A stretch of 64,000 nt of DNA from Microbacterium profundi (GCF_000763375.1 NZ_JPSY01000001.1:2135628-2199627); one strand, 5' to 3'; shown: positions 36,213 through 45,430, counted from the stretch's first letter. Notes: generated from the letters alone by a model not told the origin. A program made the numbers and translations.

Positions 36213-36623
36213 ATGAGTGGACTCGTCCCGTACCTGTTCTTCCCCGGCAACGCCCGCGAAGCGCTGACCTTCTACCACGAGGTGTTCGGCGGTGACCTGT
36301 CGCTGTTCACGTACGAGCAGTTCAGCCGCACCGACGGACCCGGCGATGCGATCGCGCACGGGATGCTCTCGGGCGCCGTCGAGCTGTTCGGCTCGGATGC
36401 CGGCCCCGATCAGGATGCCGTGCACATCGTCGGTGCGACGTTCTCGCTTCTGGGCACCGCGGAGCCTGCCGTGCTGCAGCAGTGGTTCGCGCAGCTGTCC
36501 GAGAAGGGCACGGATGTCGACCCGCTGCAGAAGCGCCCTTGGGGCGACTTCGACGGTCAGGTGACCGATCGCTACGGCATCCGCTGGCTCGTCGGATATC
36601 AGGAGCAACCGGCCGGCGAGTAG
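36213..36623 (+). CDS. VOC-superfamily protein (PhnB-like)
   Basis: 136 residues. PYLFFPGNAREALTFYHEVF near the N-terminus and the C-terminal RPWGDFDGQVTDRYGIRWLV are typical of PhnB-type 3-demethylubiquinone-methyltransferase-like VOC proteins. These are small metal-independent or metal-binding dimers whose substrate is usually unknown. It has its own leaderless promoter and ends 6 nt before the convergent aminotransferase stop, so the two transcripts likely overlap. Confidence 0.9.
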   Translation: MSGLVPYLFFPGNAREALTFYHEVFGGDLSLFTYEQFSRTDGPGDAIAHGMLSGAVELFGSDAGPDQDAVHIVGATFSLLGTAEPAVLQQWFAQLSEKGTDVDPLQKRPWGDFDGQVTDRYGIRWLVGYQEQPAGE

Positions 36624-36629
36624 AGCGGA

Positions 36630-37844
36630 CTACGCGAACAGGCGCTGCAGGCGCTGCACGCCCTCCAGCAGCTGGTCATCTCCGAGCGCGTACGACAGAC
36701 GCAGGTAGCCGGACGGGCCGAAGGCCTCGCCGGGCACGACCGCGACCTCGGCCTGGTCCAGGATCAGATCCGCGAGTTCGAGTGACGTCGTCGGGGTGAC
36801 GCCGCCCCCTGTTCGAGTGGGCCACGTGCGGTTCAGCAGACCCTGCACGTCGGGGTACACGTAGAACGCGCCGAGCGGGTTCGGCACGCGCACGCCGTCG
36901 ATCTTGGAGAGCTCTGCGACGATCAGGCGCCGGCGACGGTCGAACGCCTCGCGGAAGCGCTCCGACTCATCCTGCGGGCCGTTCAGCGCGGCGATCGCGC
37001 CCCGTTGGGCGACGTTGTTCACGTTGCTGCTCAGGTGCGACTGCAGGTTGCCGGCGACCTTGATCGCGTCGGCGGGGCCGACCATCCAACCCACGCGCCA
37101 GCCGGTCATCGCGTACGTCTTGGCCACGCCGTTCACGAGGATCGTCTGCGCTGCGGCATCCGGAACAGCCGTTACGATCGACGTCGCCTTGACGCCCTCG
37201 TAAGTGAGGTTCTGATAGATCTCGTCGGAGACGATCCAGATGCCGTGCTCGAGGGCCCACTCGCCGATCGCCTTCGTCTCCTCCGCCGTGTAGACCGCGC
37301 CGGTGGGGTTGGACGGCGAGACGAACACGAGCGCGGTGGTGCGGTCAGTGCGAGCCGCCTCGAGCTGCTCGACGGTGACCTTGTAGTCCTGATCGGCGCC
37401 CGCGAAGACCTCGACCGGGATGCCGTCGGCCAGCGCGATCGCCTCAGGGTATGTCGTCCAATAGGGGGCGGGCAGCAGCACCTCATCGCCCGGGTTGAGC
37501 ACGGTCTGGAACGCCTGGTAGACGGACTGCTTGCCGCCGTTCGTGACGATCACCTGGCTGGGCGAGATCTCGAGACCGGAGTCGCGGAGGGTCTTGGCGG
37601 CGATCGCCTCGCGCAGTGCGGGAAGGCCCGCCGCAGGGGTGTAGCGGTAGTTCGCCGGGTCGGCGAGCGCCTCGGCGGCAGCATCCACGACGAACTTCGG
37701 CGTCGCGAAGTCGGGCTCACCAGCGGCGTACGAGATGACGGGCTTGCCCTCCGCCTTCAGCGCCTTGGCCTTCGCATCGACCTTGAGGGTCGCGGACTCG
37801 GCGATGGCGGACAGTTTGCGGGAGAGAGGGGCGCGTTCGGTCAC
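36630..37844 (-). CDS. aspartate-type PLP aminotransferase
   Basis: 404 residues, fold type I class Iab aminotransferase. Asn179 in [10 protein letters not shown], Asp207 in IVSDEIYQN, the PLP Schiff-base Lys242 in [15 protein letters not shown], and the C-terminal carboxylate-binding Arg in [11 protein letters not shown]. Most likely aspartate/2-oxoglutarate transamination, linking oxaloacetate and aspartate. GTG start on the minus strand with a leaderless -10 (37852-37857). In streptomycetes the orthologue sits beside secE-nusG; here 22.8 kb separate it from secE. Gene symbol withheld because several aspC-like paralogues exist in this group. Confidence 0.95.
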   Translation of the reverse strand: MTERAPLSRKLSAIAESATLKVDAKAKALKAEGKPVISYAAGEPDFATPKFVVDAAAEALADPANYRYTPAAGLPALREAIAAKTLRDSGLEISPSQVIVTNGGKQSVYQAFQTVLNPGDEVLLPAPYWTTYPEAIALADGIPVEVFAGADQDYKVTVEQLEAARTDRTTALVFVSPSNPTGAVYTAEETKAIGEWALEHGIWIVSDEIYQNLTYEGVKATSIVTAVPDAAAQTILVNGVAKTYAMTGWRVGWMVGPADAIKVAGNLQSHLSSNVNNVAQRGAIAALNGPQDESERFREAFDRRRRLIVAELSKIDGVRVPNPLGAFYVYPDVQGLLNRTWPTRTGGGVTPTTSLELADLILDQAEVAVVPGEAFGPSGYLRLSYALGDDQLLEGVQRLQRLFA

Positions 37845-37851
37845 ACCTCAG

Positions 37852-37857
37852 ATGCTA
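37852..37857 (-). promoter_or_regulatory. -10 element of a leaderless promoter (minus strand)
   Basis: On the minus strand TAGCAT ends 7 nt before the GTG start of the aminotransferase (first base 37844). Confidence 0.5.
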
Positions 37858-37871
37858 CTCGGAGTGGTGCC

Positions 37872-38273
37872 TCAGAAGACAGCCGCGAGCACCACGGTCA
37901 AGAACGACACGACGAATATCACGGTGGGCACGGCGATGCACGCGACGGCGACGCAGAGGGCGACCACTGCGGCCATCATGGGGAGCCGACTCGGGAGCGG
38001 ATCGACAGGTGGTGACCCTTTGGCAGCCTCGGGCATCGTGCCGACGACGAGTACGGCCGCGGCGCCGATGACGGGCGTCCACCACAGGGCGTGCACGAGC
38101 AGGGCGGGAAACGGTGCGAGCCCGAAAGTCCCATCGGTGAAGAATGTCGACGGGCGCTCCAGGAACAGGACGATGTTCGAGGCGACGATCACACCGCAGA
38201 CTGCGGTGAGCGCGAGCGAGGCGATGCGCCGTATACGTGCCTCGATGCGGCGCCGTGGAGCGAGGATCGACAT
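37872..38273 (-). CDS. small membrane protein of unknown function
   Basis: 133 residues from ATG 38273 (minus). There are three to four hydrophobic helices: IASLALTAVCGVIVASNIVL, PALLVHALWWTPVIGAAAVL and the Val-rich C-terminus MMAAVVALCVAVACIAVP with FVVSFLTVVLAAVF. In-frame ATGs at 38294 and 38321 are alternatives. 38273 is preferred because TACGCT lies 7 nt upstream, matching the leaderless pattern. A CxxCW or other functional motif is not seen. It stops 28 nt upstream of the aminotransferase start, whose -10 lies in between. Confidence 0.68.
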   Translation of the reverse strand: MSILAPRRRIEARIRRIASLALTAVCGVIVASNIVLFLERPSTFFTDGTFGLAPFPALLVHALWWTPVIGAAAVLVVGTMPEAAKGSPPVDPLPSRLPMMAAVVALCVAVACIAVPTVIFVVSFLTVVLAAVF

Positions 38274-38403
38274 GGCGGCGAGCGTAACCGACATCCTGTG
38301 CGCAGCGTGCACGTTATCCACAGGGGGCTGCGGGCGAAAGTCTAGAGATGAAACTCAGTCTCAGCTAGGATGGATCGGAGTCTCTCACCGTCAGGAGTCA
38401 TCG

Positions 38404-40110
38404 ATGACCGCCAACATCCCCTACATCCCGCCCGTCGCCGACTACGCCTTCCTCTACGGTGAGGCTTTCGGCCGCGACATCGTCGCCACTGCATCGGGCG
38501 GCGCGCTCACGGCTGAGGATGCCGTGGAGATCATCGCGGGCGCCGGCGAGTTCGCCGCCGAGGTCCTCGCTCCGCTCGATGCGCCGGGCGACAGGACCGG
38601 GGCCCAGCTCCGTGACGGTGACGTGCACCTGCCCGACGGTTTCGCAGGCGCCTACCAGGCACTCGTCGAAGCGGGCTGGGTCACCGCGACCGCCCCCGAG
38701 TCCGCCGGCGGCGACGGCCTGCCGGCATCGGTCGGCGCCGGGCTCGGTGAGATCTGGAACGCCTCCAATGCCGCGTTCGCGCTGTGCTGGATGCTGAGCT
38801 CAGGAGCCATCCACGCCCTCGACGCCGCGGCATCCGAAGAGCTTCGCGAGACCTATCTGACCAAGCTCGTCAGCGGCGAGTGGACCGGCACGATGAACCT
38901 CACCGAGCCGGATGCCGGCACCGATCTCGGCGCGATCCGCACGATGGCCACCGCGAGGGATGACGGATCGTGGTCGATCAGCGGGCAGAAGATCTTCATC
39001 ACCTGGGGCGACCACGATGTCGCGGACAACATCGTGCACCTCGTGCTCGCACGCACTCCCGGCGCACCCGACGGCGCCAAGGGGCTCTCGCTGTTCGTCG
39101 CGCCGCGCCTCCTGGTGAACGCCGACGGATCACTGGGGGAGCGCAACCGGATCGAGACCGTCGCGATCGAGCACAAGCTCGGCATCCACGCCAGCCCCAC
39201 ATGCGTGCTCTCGTATGAAGACGCCACCGGCTACCTCGTGGGAGAGCTGCACGGCGGGCTCGCCGGCATGTTCGTGATGATGAACTCCGCCCGCGTGGGC
39301 ATGGGCCACCAGGCGACCGGCATCTCGGACCGCTCTTACCAGGGGGCTGCCTCATACGCCGCAGCACGGCTGCAGGGGCGTGTGCTCGACCGACCCGCCG
39401 GTGCGACCATCGCCGAGCATCCTGATGTGCGCCGCATCCTCGGTTCGATGTCGAGCCAGGTGTTCGCCATGCGCGCGCTGTCTGTGTTCGTCGGCGACCT
39501 GTTCGATCGCGCCGACAGCGGCGTAGAGGTGCTGCGCCTGGCGGAGCTGTTCGTCCCCATCCTCAAGGGATGGACGAGCGAGGAGGCGCTCCGAGTGACC
39601 TCCGACGGCATCCAGGTCTACGGCGGCATGGGATTCATCGAGGAGACCGGCGCCGCGCAGCACTATCGGGATGCCCGCATCGTGCCGATCTACGAGGGCA
39701 CCACCGCGATCCAGGCCAATGACCTCATCGGGCGCAAGGTGCTGCGCGACCAGGGTGCGACTGTGGCTGAGTTGTTCACTCAGATCGAGCAGACCGTGGC
39801 CGCGCTGCGGGGCGCGCCGCTCGCGGATCGGTTGACTCGCGCGCTCGATGCCGCTCGTCGCGCGACCGAGGCGGTGCTCGGATTCGCCGAGTCTCCGCGC
39901 GACGCCTACGCCGTCAGTGTCCCGTACCTCATGCTGCTCGGCACGCTCGCCGGCGGATGGATGCACGCGCTCGCCGTCGTCGCGGTGTCCGCGCACGAGA
40001 CGCCCGCAGAGACGGATGCCGCGCGCCTGACGGATGCGGATTTCTACGCCGCCCTCCACCTCCCGCGCGTGCACGCGCTCGCCGAGACGGTCGCCGCGGG
40101 TGAGATCTGA
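38404..40110 (+). CDS. acyl-CoA dehydrogenase (large form)
   Basis: 568 residues: acyl-CoA dehydrogenase N-, middle and C-domains (TGTMNLTEPDAGTDLGAIRT, SGQKIFITWGDHDVADNIVH, GIQVYGGMGFIEETGAAQHY) plus an extra C-terminal region like the acetyl-CoA-dehydrogenase-like C-terminal domain. The catalytic Glu is in RIVPIYEGTTAIQANDLIGR. It oxidises acyl-CoA to enoyl-CoA with FAD. ATG 38404 follows GTCAGGAGTCATCG, with a TAGGAT-type -10 around 38366. The last two codons and stop (GAG ATC TGA) lie in the first unit of a tandem array, so the 3' end has been remodelled. Confidence 0.95.
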   Translation: MTANIPYIPPVADYAFLYGEAFGRDIVATASGGALTAEDAVEIIAGAGEFAAEVLAPLDAPGDRTGAQLRDGDVHLPDGFAGAYQALVEAGWVTATAPESAGGDGLPASVGAGLGEIWNASNAAFALCWMLSSGAIHALDAAASEELRETYLTKLVSGEWTGTMNLTEPDAGTDLGAIRTMATARDDGSWSISGQKIFITWGDHDVADNIVHLVLARTPGAPDGAKGLSLFVAPRLLVNADGSLGERNRIETVAIEHKLGIHASPTCVLSYEDATGYLVGELHGGLAGMFVMMNSARVGMGHQATGISDRSYQGAASYAAARLQGRVLDRPAGATIAEHPDVRRILGSMSSQVFAMRALSVFVGDLFDRADSGVEVLRLAELFVPILKGWTSEEALRVTSDGIQVYGGMGFIEETGAAQHYRDARIVPIYEGTTAIQANDLIGRKVLRDQGATVAELFTQIEQTVAALRGAPLADRLTRALDAARRATEAVLGFAESPRDAYAVSVPYLMLLGTLAGGWMHALAVVAVSAHETPAETDAARLTDADFYAALHLPRVHALAETVAAGEI

Positions 40111-40425
40111 CTTCGTCTCGCTGGCGCTCGCTCAGTCCGTTTCGTCTCGCTCCGCTCGCTCAACGACCCGTGGGGTGCGGGTGAGATCTGACTTCGTCTC
40201 GCTGGCGCTCGCTCAGTCCGTTTCGTCTCGCTCCGCTCGCTCAACGACCCGTGGAGCGGGGTGCGGTGAGATCTGACTTCGTCTCGCTGGCGCTCGCTCA
40301 GTCCGTTTCGTCTCGCTCCGCTCGCTCAACGACCCGTGGGGTGCGGTGAGATCTGACTTCGTCTCGCTGGTGCTCGCTCAGTCCGTTTCGTCTCGCTCCG
40401 CTCGCTCAACGACCCGTGGGGTGCG
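40100..40425 (+). repeat. ~80-bp tandem repeat, 4 copies, including the gene 3' end
   Basis: Units start at 40100, 40181, 40266 and 40346 (periods 81, 85 and 80 bp). Each carries GTGAGATCTGACTTCGTCTC near its start, and a GCTCCGCTCGCTCAACGACC segment, the inverse of the repeat at 13948, near its end. Unit 1 contains the stop codon of the acyl-CoA dehydrogenase gene. Confidence 0.9.
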
Positions 40426-40500
40426 GTGAGACGCGGGGCGTTGAGCGAGGAGCGCAGCGACGAAGACGAAACGGGTTGAGCGAGCCGCAGGCGAGTCGAA
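40426..40500. repeat. inverted GAGCGAG-type repeat copies closing the array
   Basis: Contains GCGTTGAGCGAGGAGCGCAG, ACGAAGACGAAACGGG and GGTTGAGCGAGCCGCAGGCG, the reverse complements of the units upstream. They could fold back on the array as a very large hairpin. Confidence 0.75.
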
Positions 40501-40523
40501 ACCGTCGCGCGGCGCAGCACACG

Positions 40524-40557
40524 ACGAAGGTCGGATGCCGCAGCATCCGACCTTCGT
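40524..40557. terminator. 15-bp perfect hairpin, terminator for aceB
   Basis: ACGAAGGTCGGATGC (40524-40538) pairs perfectly with GCATCCGACCTTCGT (40543-40557) around CGCA. It lies 10 nt beyond the aceB stop (minus strand) and can also stop plus-strand transcripts leaving the repeat array. Confidence 0.85.
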
Positions 40558-40567
40558 GTGATCGCAG

Positions 40568-42223
40568 TCAGTCCGTCTCGACCAGGAACTTCGAGTAGGC
40601 GGAGGTGGTGAGGAACGCGGGGAATTCCACGCCCAGAGACACCTCGCGGAACAGCTCGGCGGCGTCGTCGAACCGGTCGCCCGCAGCGCGGGTGGCCTGG
40701 GCCAGCACGTCGGTGATCAGACCCTCGATGTACTCCGGCGTGATGCGAGTGCCATCCTCGGTGGAGCGATCCTGGTGGATCCACTGCCAGACCTGTGAGC
40801 GCGAGATCTCCGCGGTCGCCGCATCCTCCATCAGGTTGTCGATCGCGACGGCGCCGAGCCCGCGCAACCACGCCTCGATGTAGCGGATCGCCACCGAGAC
40901 GTTCTCGCGCACTCCCTTGCTCGTGATCGGGCGACCGATACGCAGGTCGAGCAGGTCCTCCGCGCGCACGCTCACATCGTCGCGCTGGCGGTCGAGCTGG
41001 TTCGGGCGACCGTCGAGCACCGCGTCGAACTCGGCCTGAGCGGTCGGGATCAGATCGGGGTGCGCGACCCACGTGCCGTCGAAGCCGTCTGCAGCCTCGC
41101 GCTTCTTGTCGGCCGCGACCTTCTCGAGCGCCGTCGCAGTCGCCTCGGGGTCGCGGCGGTTCGGGATCGATGCGCTCATGCCGCCGATCGCGAAGGCTCC
41201 GCGCTTGTGACACGTCTGCACGAGCAGCTCGGTGTATGCGCGCATGAACGGCACGGTCATCGTGACCTCGCTGCGATCCGGCAGCACGAAGCGTGCGCCG
41301 CGACCGCGGTAGTTCTTGATGATGGAGAAGATGTAGTCCCAGCGTCCGGCGTTCAGGCCCGCGCAGTGATCGCGCAGTTCGAACAGGATCTCGTCCATCT
41401 CGAAGGCAGCGGGCAGGGTCTCGATCAGCACGGTCGCGCGGATCGTGCCGTGCTCGATGCCGATGTAGTCCTCGCTGAAGGTGAACACGTCGTCCCACAG
41501 CTTGGCCTCTTCGCTGGACTCGAGCTTGGCGATGTAGAAGTAGGGTCCGCGGCCGGACTCGATCAGCGCCTTCGCGTTGTGCAGGAAGTAGAGCCCGAAG
41601 TCGACGAGCGACGCGGATGCCGCCATGCTGCGCCCCGTGCGGTCGATGAACGTCAGGTGCTTCTCGGTGAGGTGCCAGCCCCGCGGTCGCATCACGATCG
41701 TGGGCGTCTGCTGGGCCGTGACCTCGTAGGTCTTGCCTTCGGGTGATGTGAAGCTCAGCTCGCCGCGGATCGCATCGCGCAGTGACAGCTGGCCGCCGAT
41801 CACGTTCGCCCAGGTGGGGCTGGTGGCATCCTCCTGGTCGGCGAGCCAGACCTTCGCGCCGGAGTTCAGCGCGTTGATCGTCATCTTCGGGTCGGTCGGT
41901 CCGGTGATCTCCACGCGGCGGTCCTCGAGACCGGGACCTGCTCCTGCGACCTGCCATTCGGCGTCGTCACGGATGTGGCGGGTGTCGTCGCGGAAGCGGG
42001 GGTCGTGGCCGTTGCCGATCTCGAAGCGGCGGCGCATGCGGTCGGCGAGCCGGTCGTGCCGCCGGTTCGCGAAGCGGTGGTGCAGCTCGCTGAGGAAGGC
42101 GATCGCCTCTGGTGTGAGGATCTCGTCGAACCGGTCGCGCATCGGGCCGGTGACGTGCAGCGCAGGACCCTGCTGGATCGTCTGCGTCGGCGCGGTGGTC
42201 GGCGTGGCGGTGGGAGTGGTCAT
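40568..42223 (-). CDS. aceB: malate synthase A
   Basis: 551 residues. VWLADQEDATSPTWANVIGG, TIVMRPRGWHLTEKH, the active-site SMSASIPNR and WVAHPDLIPTAQAEF regions, and the C-terminal VWQWIHQDRSTEDGTRITPE identify AceB-type malate synthase. It condenses glyoxylate and acetyl-CoA in the glyoxylate shunt. ATG at 42223 (minus) is chosen from the strong AAGGAGCTCGCC RBS; the longer open frame would run through the intergenic region into the regulator gene. It faces a RamB-like regulator across a 136-nt intergenic region. No aceA is in view. Confidence 0.97.
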   Translation of the reverse strand: MTTPTATPTTAPTQTIQQGPALHVTGPMRDRFDEILTPEAIAFLSELHHRFANRRHDRLADRMRRRFEIGNGHDPRFRDDTRHIRDDAEWQVAGAGPGLEDRRVEITGPTDPKMTINALNSGAKVWLADQEDATSPTWANVIGGQLSLRDAIRGELSFTSPEGKTYEVTAQQTPTIVMRPRGWHLTEKHLTFIDRTGRSMAASASLVDFGLYFLHNAKALIESGRGPYFYIAKLESSEEAKLWDDVFTFSEDYIGIEHGTIRATVLIETLPAAFEMDEILFELRDHCAGLNAGRWDYIFSIIKNYRGRGARFVLPDRSEVTMTVPFMRAYTELLVQTCHKRGAFAIGGMSASIPNRRDPEATATALEKVAADKKREAADGFDGTWVAHPDLIPTAQAEFDAVLDGRPNQLDRQRDDVSVRAEDLLDLRIGRPITSKGVRENVSVAIRYIEAWLRGLGAVAIDNLMEDAATAEISRSQVWQWIHQDRSTEDGTRITPEYIEGLITDVLAQATRAAGDRFDDAAELFREVSLGVEFPAFLTTSAYSKFLVETD

Positions 42224-42322
42224 GGCGAGCTCCTTACGGTCTTCCCGGTAACTGAACCGAGTGGCTTTGAGACCACTCTGAGTGAAGTTCCACCACCCGA
42301 CCGAACAATTCCGATGTGAAGA

Positions 42323-42352
42323 TTGGCCGAATTTCTGCATTCGTGACAGAAT
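42323..42352 (+). promoter_or_regulatory. leaderless promoter of the RamB-like gene in the aceB divergent region
   Basis: TTGGCC (42323-42328), 18-nt spacer, CAGAAT (42347-42352), then 7 nt to the ATG at 42360. Within the spacer and promoter, GAATTTCTGCATTC (42329-42342) has GAAT/ATTC dyad ends and is a candidate operator in this 136-nt divergent region. Confidence 0.45.
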
Positions 42353-42359
42353 CGCCTCC

Positions 42360-43811
42360 ATGGGCACCATTGACGCTGCAGAAGACACCGACGCTCTCAC
42401 GATCGGCCGGCGCATCAGGCAACTCCGCACGGCCCGCGGGATGACGCTCGAAGACCTCGCCACCGCGGTCGAGAGGGCGCCGAGCCAGCTCTCGATGATC
42501 GAGACGGGCAAGCGCGAGCCGAAGCTCACCCTGCTGCAGGCGATCGCCCGTGCGCTCGGCACCGGCATCGATGCGTTGCTCGAGGGCGAGCCGCTCGACG
42601 AGCGCAGTGCGGCGGAGATAGCGCTCGAGCGGGCGATGAAGGGGCAGACGTTCCAGGCGCTCGGTATCGATCCGTTCCGCATCGGCAAGAGCGTGCCGAC
42701 GGACGCGCTCAAGGCCATGCTCGCCCTGCACGGCGAGATCGATCGACTGAAGGACGAACGCGCGGCGACGCCCGAGGAGGCCCGCAGGGCCAACGTGGAA
42801 CTGCGCCACCTGATGCGCCGGCAGGACAACCACTTCGCAGAACTCGAGGCGAAGGCATCCGAGATTCTCGACGCCGTGGGGCACCCAGGTGGCCCGCTGA
42901 CTCAGCGCACAGCATCCGAGATCGCCGCCTACTTGGGCTTCACGCTGCATTACGCCCCCGACCTTCCGCAGACCACGCGCAGCGTCGCCGACCTGGCGAA
43001 CGGCCGGCTGTATCTCTCGAGCAGCGTGCCGGCCAAGGGCGATGCGCGCACCGCGGTGCTGCAGGCGCTGTCGAGCCGGATGCTCGGTCACTCGGAGCCG
43101 CGCAGCTATGCCGAGTTCCTGCGCCAGAGGGTGGAGACGAACTATCTCACCGGCGCCCTGATGATTCCCGAGGCACACGTCGTGCCGTCGCTGAAGGCGG
43201 CGAAGGAGCGGCGGGCGATCTCGATCGAAGACCTGCGCGATGCGTACTCGGTTTCGTACGAGACCGCGGCGCACCGCTTCACGAACCTCGCCACGAGGCA
43301 CCTCGACATCCCGGTGCACTTCCTGAAGGTGCACGAGTCGGGCACGATCACGAAGGCGTACGAGAACGACGACGTGAACTTCCCGACCGATCGGCTCGGC
43401 TCGATCGAGGGGCAGATGTGCTGCCGCCGCTGGACCAGTCGCGTCGTATTCGACGAGGATGACCGCTTCAACCCGTACTACCAGTACACCGACACCGGCA
43501 ATGGCACCTATTGGTGCACGGCACGGGTCGAGTCATCCAGCGAGGGTCTGCACTCGGTGAGCGTGGGCGTGCGATTCGACGACACCAAGTGGTTCGTGGG
43601 ACGCGACACCACGAACCGTGGCGTCTCCAAGCATTCGGTCGAAGCGTGCTGTCGACGCGCTCCGGCCGACTTGGAGGAGCGCTGGCGGGAGCAGTCCTGG
43701 CCGAACGTCAAGACCCCTCGGACGCTGCTCGCGACGCTGCCGACCGGCGCGTTCCCCGGGGTCGACACGACGGACGTGTACGAATTCCTGGAGGCGCACG
43801 CGCCGCGCTGA
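42360..43811 (+). CDS. RamB-like ScfR-family transcriptional regulator
   Basis: 483 residues. XRE HTH at residues ~17-70 (IGRRIRQLRTARGMTLEDLA, PSQLSMIETGKREPK). The central IrrE/DUF955-like region lacks a readable HExxH motif. The C-terminal domain resembles the short-chain fatty acyl regulator domain and is Cys-rich: MCCRRWTSRVV, YWCTARVE, EACCRRAPADLEE. RamB regulates aceA/aceB and acetate metabolism in Corynebacterium. The divergent arrangement with aceB strongly suggests local control. ATG 42360 is set by a -10 hexamer 7 nt upstream. Symbol withheld because orthology is unverified. Confidence 0.93.
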   Translation: MGTIDAAEDTDALTIGRRIRQLRTARGMTLEDLATAVERAPSQLSMIETGKREPKLTLLQAIARALGTGIDALLEGEPLDERSAAEIALERAMKGQTFQALGIDPFRIGKSVPTDALKAMLALHGEIDRLKDERAATPEEARRANVELRHLMRRQDNHFAELEAKASEILDAVGHPGGPLTQRTASEIAAYLGFTLHYAPDLPQTTRSVADLANGRLYLSSSVPAKGDARTAVLQALSSRMLGHSEPRSYAEFLRQRVETNYLTGALMIPEAHVVPSLKAAKERRAISIEDLRDAYSVSYETAAHRFTNLATRHLDIPVHFLKVHESGTITKAYENDDVNFPTDRLGSIEGQMCCRRWTSRVVFDEDDRFNPYYQYTDTGNGTYWCTARVESSSEGLHSVSVGVRFDDTKWFVGRDTTNRGVSKHSVEACCRRAPADLEERWREQSWPNVKTPRTLLATLPTGAFPGVDTTDVYEFLEAHAPR

Positions 43812-43826
43812 ATCGCGCCTGACGCC

Positions 43827-43893
43827 CGAGACCGAGCTTGCGGCACGAGACCGAGTCGTACAGCGTCGGTCTCGTGCGGCAGAGTCGGTCTCG
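43827..43893. repeat. GAGACCGA nested palindromic repeat, copy 4
   Basis: Outer CGAGACCGAG (43827-43836) and TCGGTCTCG (43885-43893); inner GCACGAGACCGA (43843-43854) and TCGGTCTCGTGC (43866-43877) pair perfectly. It lies between two convergent genes. Confidence 0.85.
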
Positions 43894-43910
43894 CGGGGTA
43901 GTCGATGCGC

Positions 43911-45419
43911 TCAGTCGCGGGCGGTCTGCAGCGCCGCCCACAGCTCGGCGCGGGCGGGGAACGAACTCAGATCGAGGTTCAGCAGCACGGCCGCCTGGGT
44001 GATCCGCGATCTGAGCGTGTGGCGATGGATGCCGAGAGCCGCAGCGGCGGACTCGTAGCGCGCGTCGTGCTCGAGCCAGACCCGCAGCGAATACTCCAGC
44101 TCGGAGTGCGGTCGGATCGGCGCCAGCCGTGATTCCGCGACCAGTCTGGCCTCGTCCGTGGCGAAGGCGGTGAGGATGCTGGATGCCACGGTGTCCACGT
44201 AGCGCACCGCCCCCTGATCGTTATGTCTGAGCGCGACGACGGCCTGGGCGTGCGCCTTGGAGAAGGCGCCGTACCCCTCCGGCTCCGAGACTCCGAGGCG
44301 GATGCCGAAACGCGTCGCGACCTCGTCGAACAGATCCTCATCTCCGGCGGAGACGCAGACTGTGAGCCCTTCGTCCGACGAGGCGGCGAACACCGCCGTG
44401 CCGTGCTCGGCCTGTCTGCGATCCCACCACTCTGCGATCGCATCCGCCGGAGCATCGGCATCCGCCACCGCGACGACCACGGGCGAGACCGGAAGCGAAC
44501 CGAGCACGCGGCGCGCGAGCGTCGGGTCGTCGAGAAGCAGTGAGGCGAGCACCTGAGAGCGCAGCCGTCGACGGCCGCGCTCGAGCTGGTCGTTCTGCTC
44601 GAGAGCGAGCCCGGCCATCGCGATCACGGACGTCACGACCGCCCTCGCTTCGGGGTCGAGTGAAGCCGTTCCGACGGCGATCACGCCTCGCAGGTGACCG
44701 CTGCGGCCCAGGGTGAAGAGCGTGAAGGACTCCGACCCGAGCGTCAGCGACTGTCCGGCCTGCCCGCCCCTCGTGATCAGCTCGGTGGCGCGGACGGAGA
44801 GGTCGGTCACATCGTCGGCGGGCAATCGGCCATGCGGATGCTCGTGCACCAGCACTCCGGTCGCATCGAACATCCCCACCCACTGCTCCAGCCGGCGCGC
44901 CAGCTCGGACAGCGTGGATTCCAACCCGCGAGGCCTGAGCGCCGCACGCGCGAGCGCTCGCTGGGTCTCCAGCGCCCAGGTGCGCCTCGCATACGCCTGC
45001 GCGGCGATCGCCTCGGAGTGGGCTCGGGCGACGGCGATGAAAGGTGTGTCGTATGGCACCTCGAACAGGGGGATGCCCGCGACCGCGCACGCGTGCACCA
45101 GTTGGTCGGGGATGCCGGCGAGCGTGCCGCTCGCACCGAAGCCGATACCGGTGCCGAACCCCAGCCCCACGACGCCGCGCGCGGCGAGGCGATCGACATA
45201 CTCCTTGATGCCGGCATCGTCCTGCTGGTCGAGCTGCGACCCGGTCGTGAGCAGCGCGAGGTCGTCGGCGAGGAACGGCGTCGGATCGGCGAGGTCGGAG
45301 GAATGCACCCAGCGCATCGGTCGATCGAGTGCGCCTTCGCGCAGGGCGCCCTCGACGGAGATGAGTCGCAGACCGAGATCGCCGCGTCGCAGAAGCGCGC
45401 GCAGTGTCGGCTGGTCCAT
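43911..45419 (-). CDS. PucR-family transcriptional regulator
   Basis: 502 residues. N-terminal PucR sensor domain (LRALLRRGDLGLRLISVEG and GVVGLGFGTGIGFGASGT), a central GGDEF-like region, and the C-terminal helix-turn-helix YESAAAALGIHRHTLRSRIT near residues 460-480. PucR regulators control purine, GABA and other nitrogen-compound catabolism. Divergent from gabT with 94 nt between starts, in which TTGTACA occurs twice 30 bp apart. It is most likely the activator of the adjacent polyamine/GABA genes. ATG 45419 (minus) is preferred over the longer frame that crosses the operator region. Confidence 0.92.
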   Translation of the reverse strand: MDQPTLRALLRRGDLGLRLISVEGALREGALDRPMRWVHSSDLADPTPFLADDLALLTTGSQLDQQDDAGIKEYVDRLAARGVVGLGFGTGIGFGASGTLAGIPDQLVHACAVAGIPLFEVPYDTPFIAVARAHSEAIAAQAYARRTWALETQRALARAALRPRGLESTLSELARRLEQWVGMFDATGVLVHEHPHGRLPADDVTDLSVRATELITRGGQAGQSLTLGSESFTLFTLGRSGHLRGVIAVGTASLDPEARAVVTSVIAMAGLALEQNDQLERGRRRLRSQVLASLLLDDPTLARRVLGSLPVSPVVVAVADADAPADAIAEWWDRRQAEHGTAVFAASSDEGLTVCVSAGDEDLFDEVATRFGIRLGVSEPEGYGAFSKAHAQAVVALRHNDQGAVRYVDTVASSILTAFATDEARLVAESRLAPIRPHSELEYSLRVWLEHDARYESAAAALGIHRHTLRSRITQAAVLLNLDLSSFPARAELWAALQTARD

Positions 45420-45430
45420 GAGCGACTCCG

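Noticed and set aside
38314..38322. TTATCCACA matching the DnaA-box consensus, suggesting an origin
   Set aside because: Only one such box, no AT-rich unwinding region and no dnaA/dnaN/recF; likely chance.
40100..40500. CRISPR or attachment-site cluster
   Set aside because: Repeats are contiguous ~80-bp tandem copies without spacers and there is no integrase.
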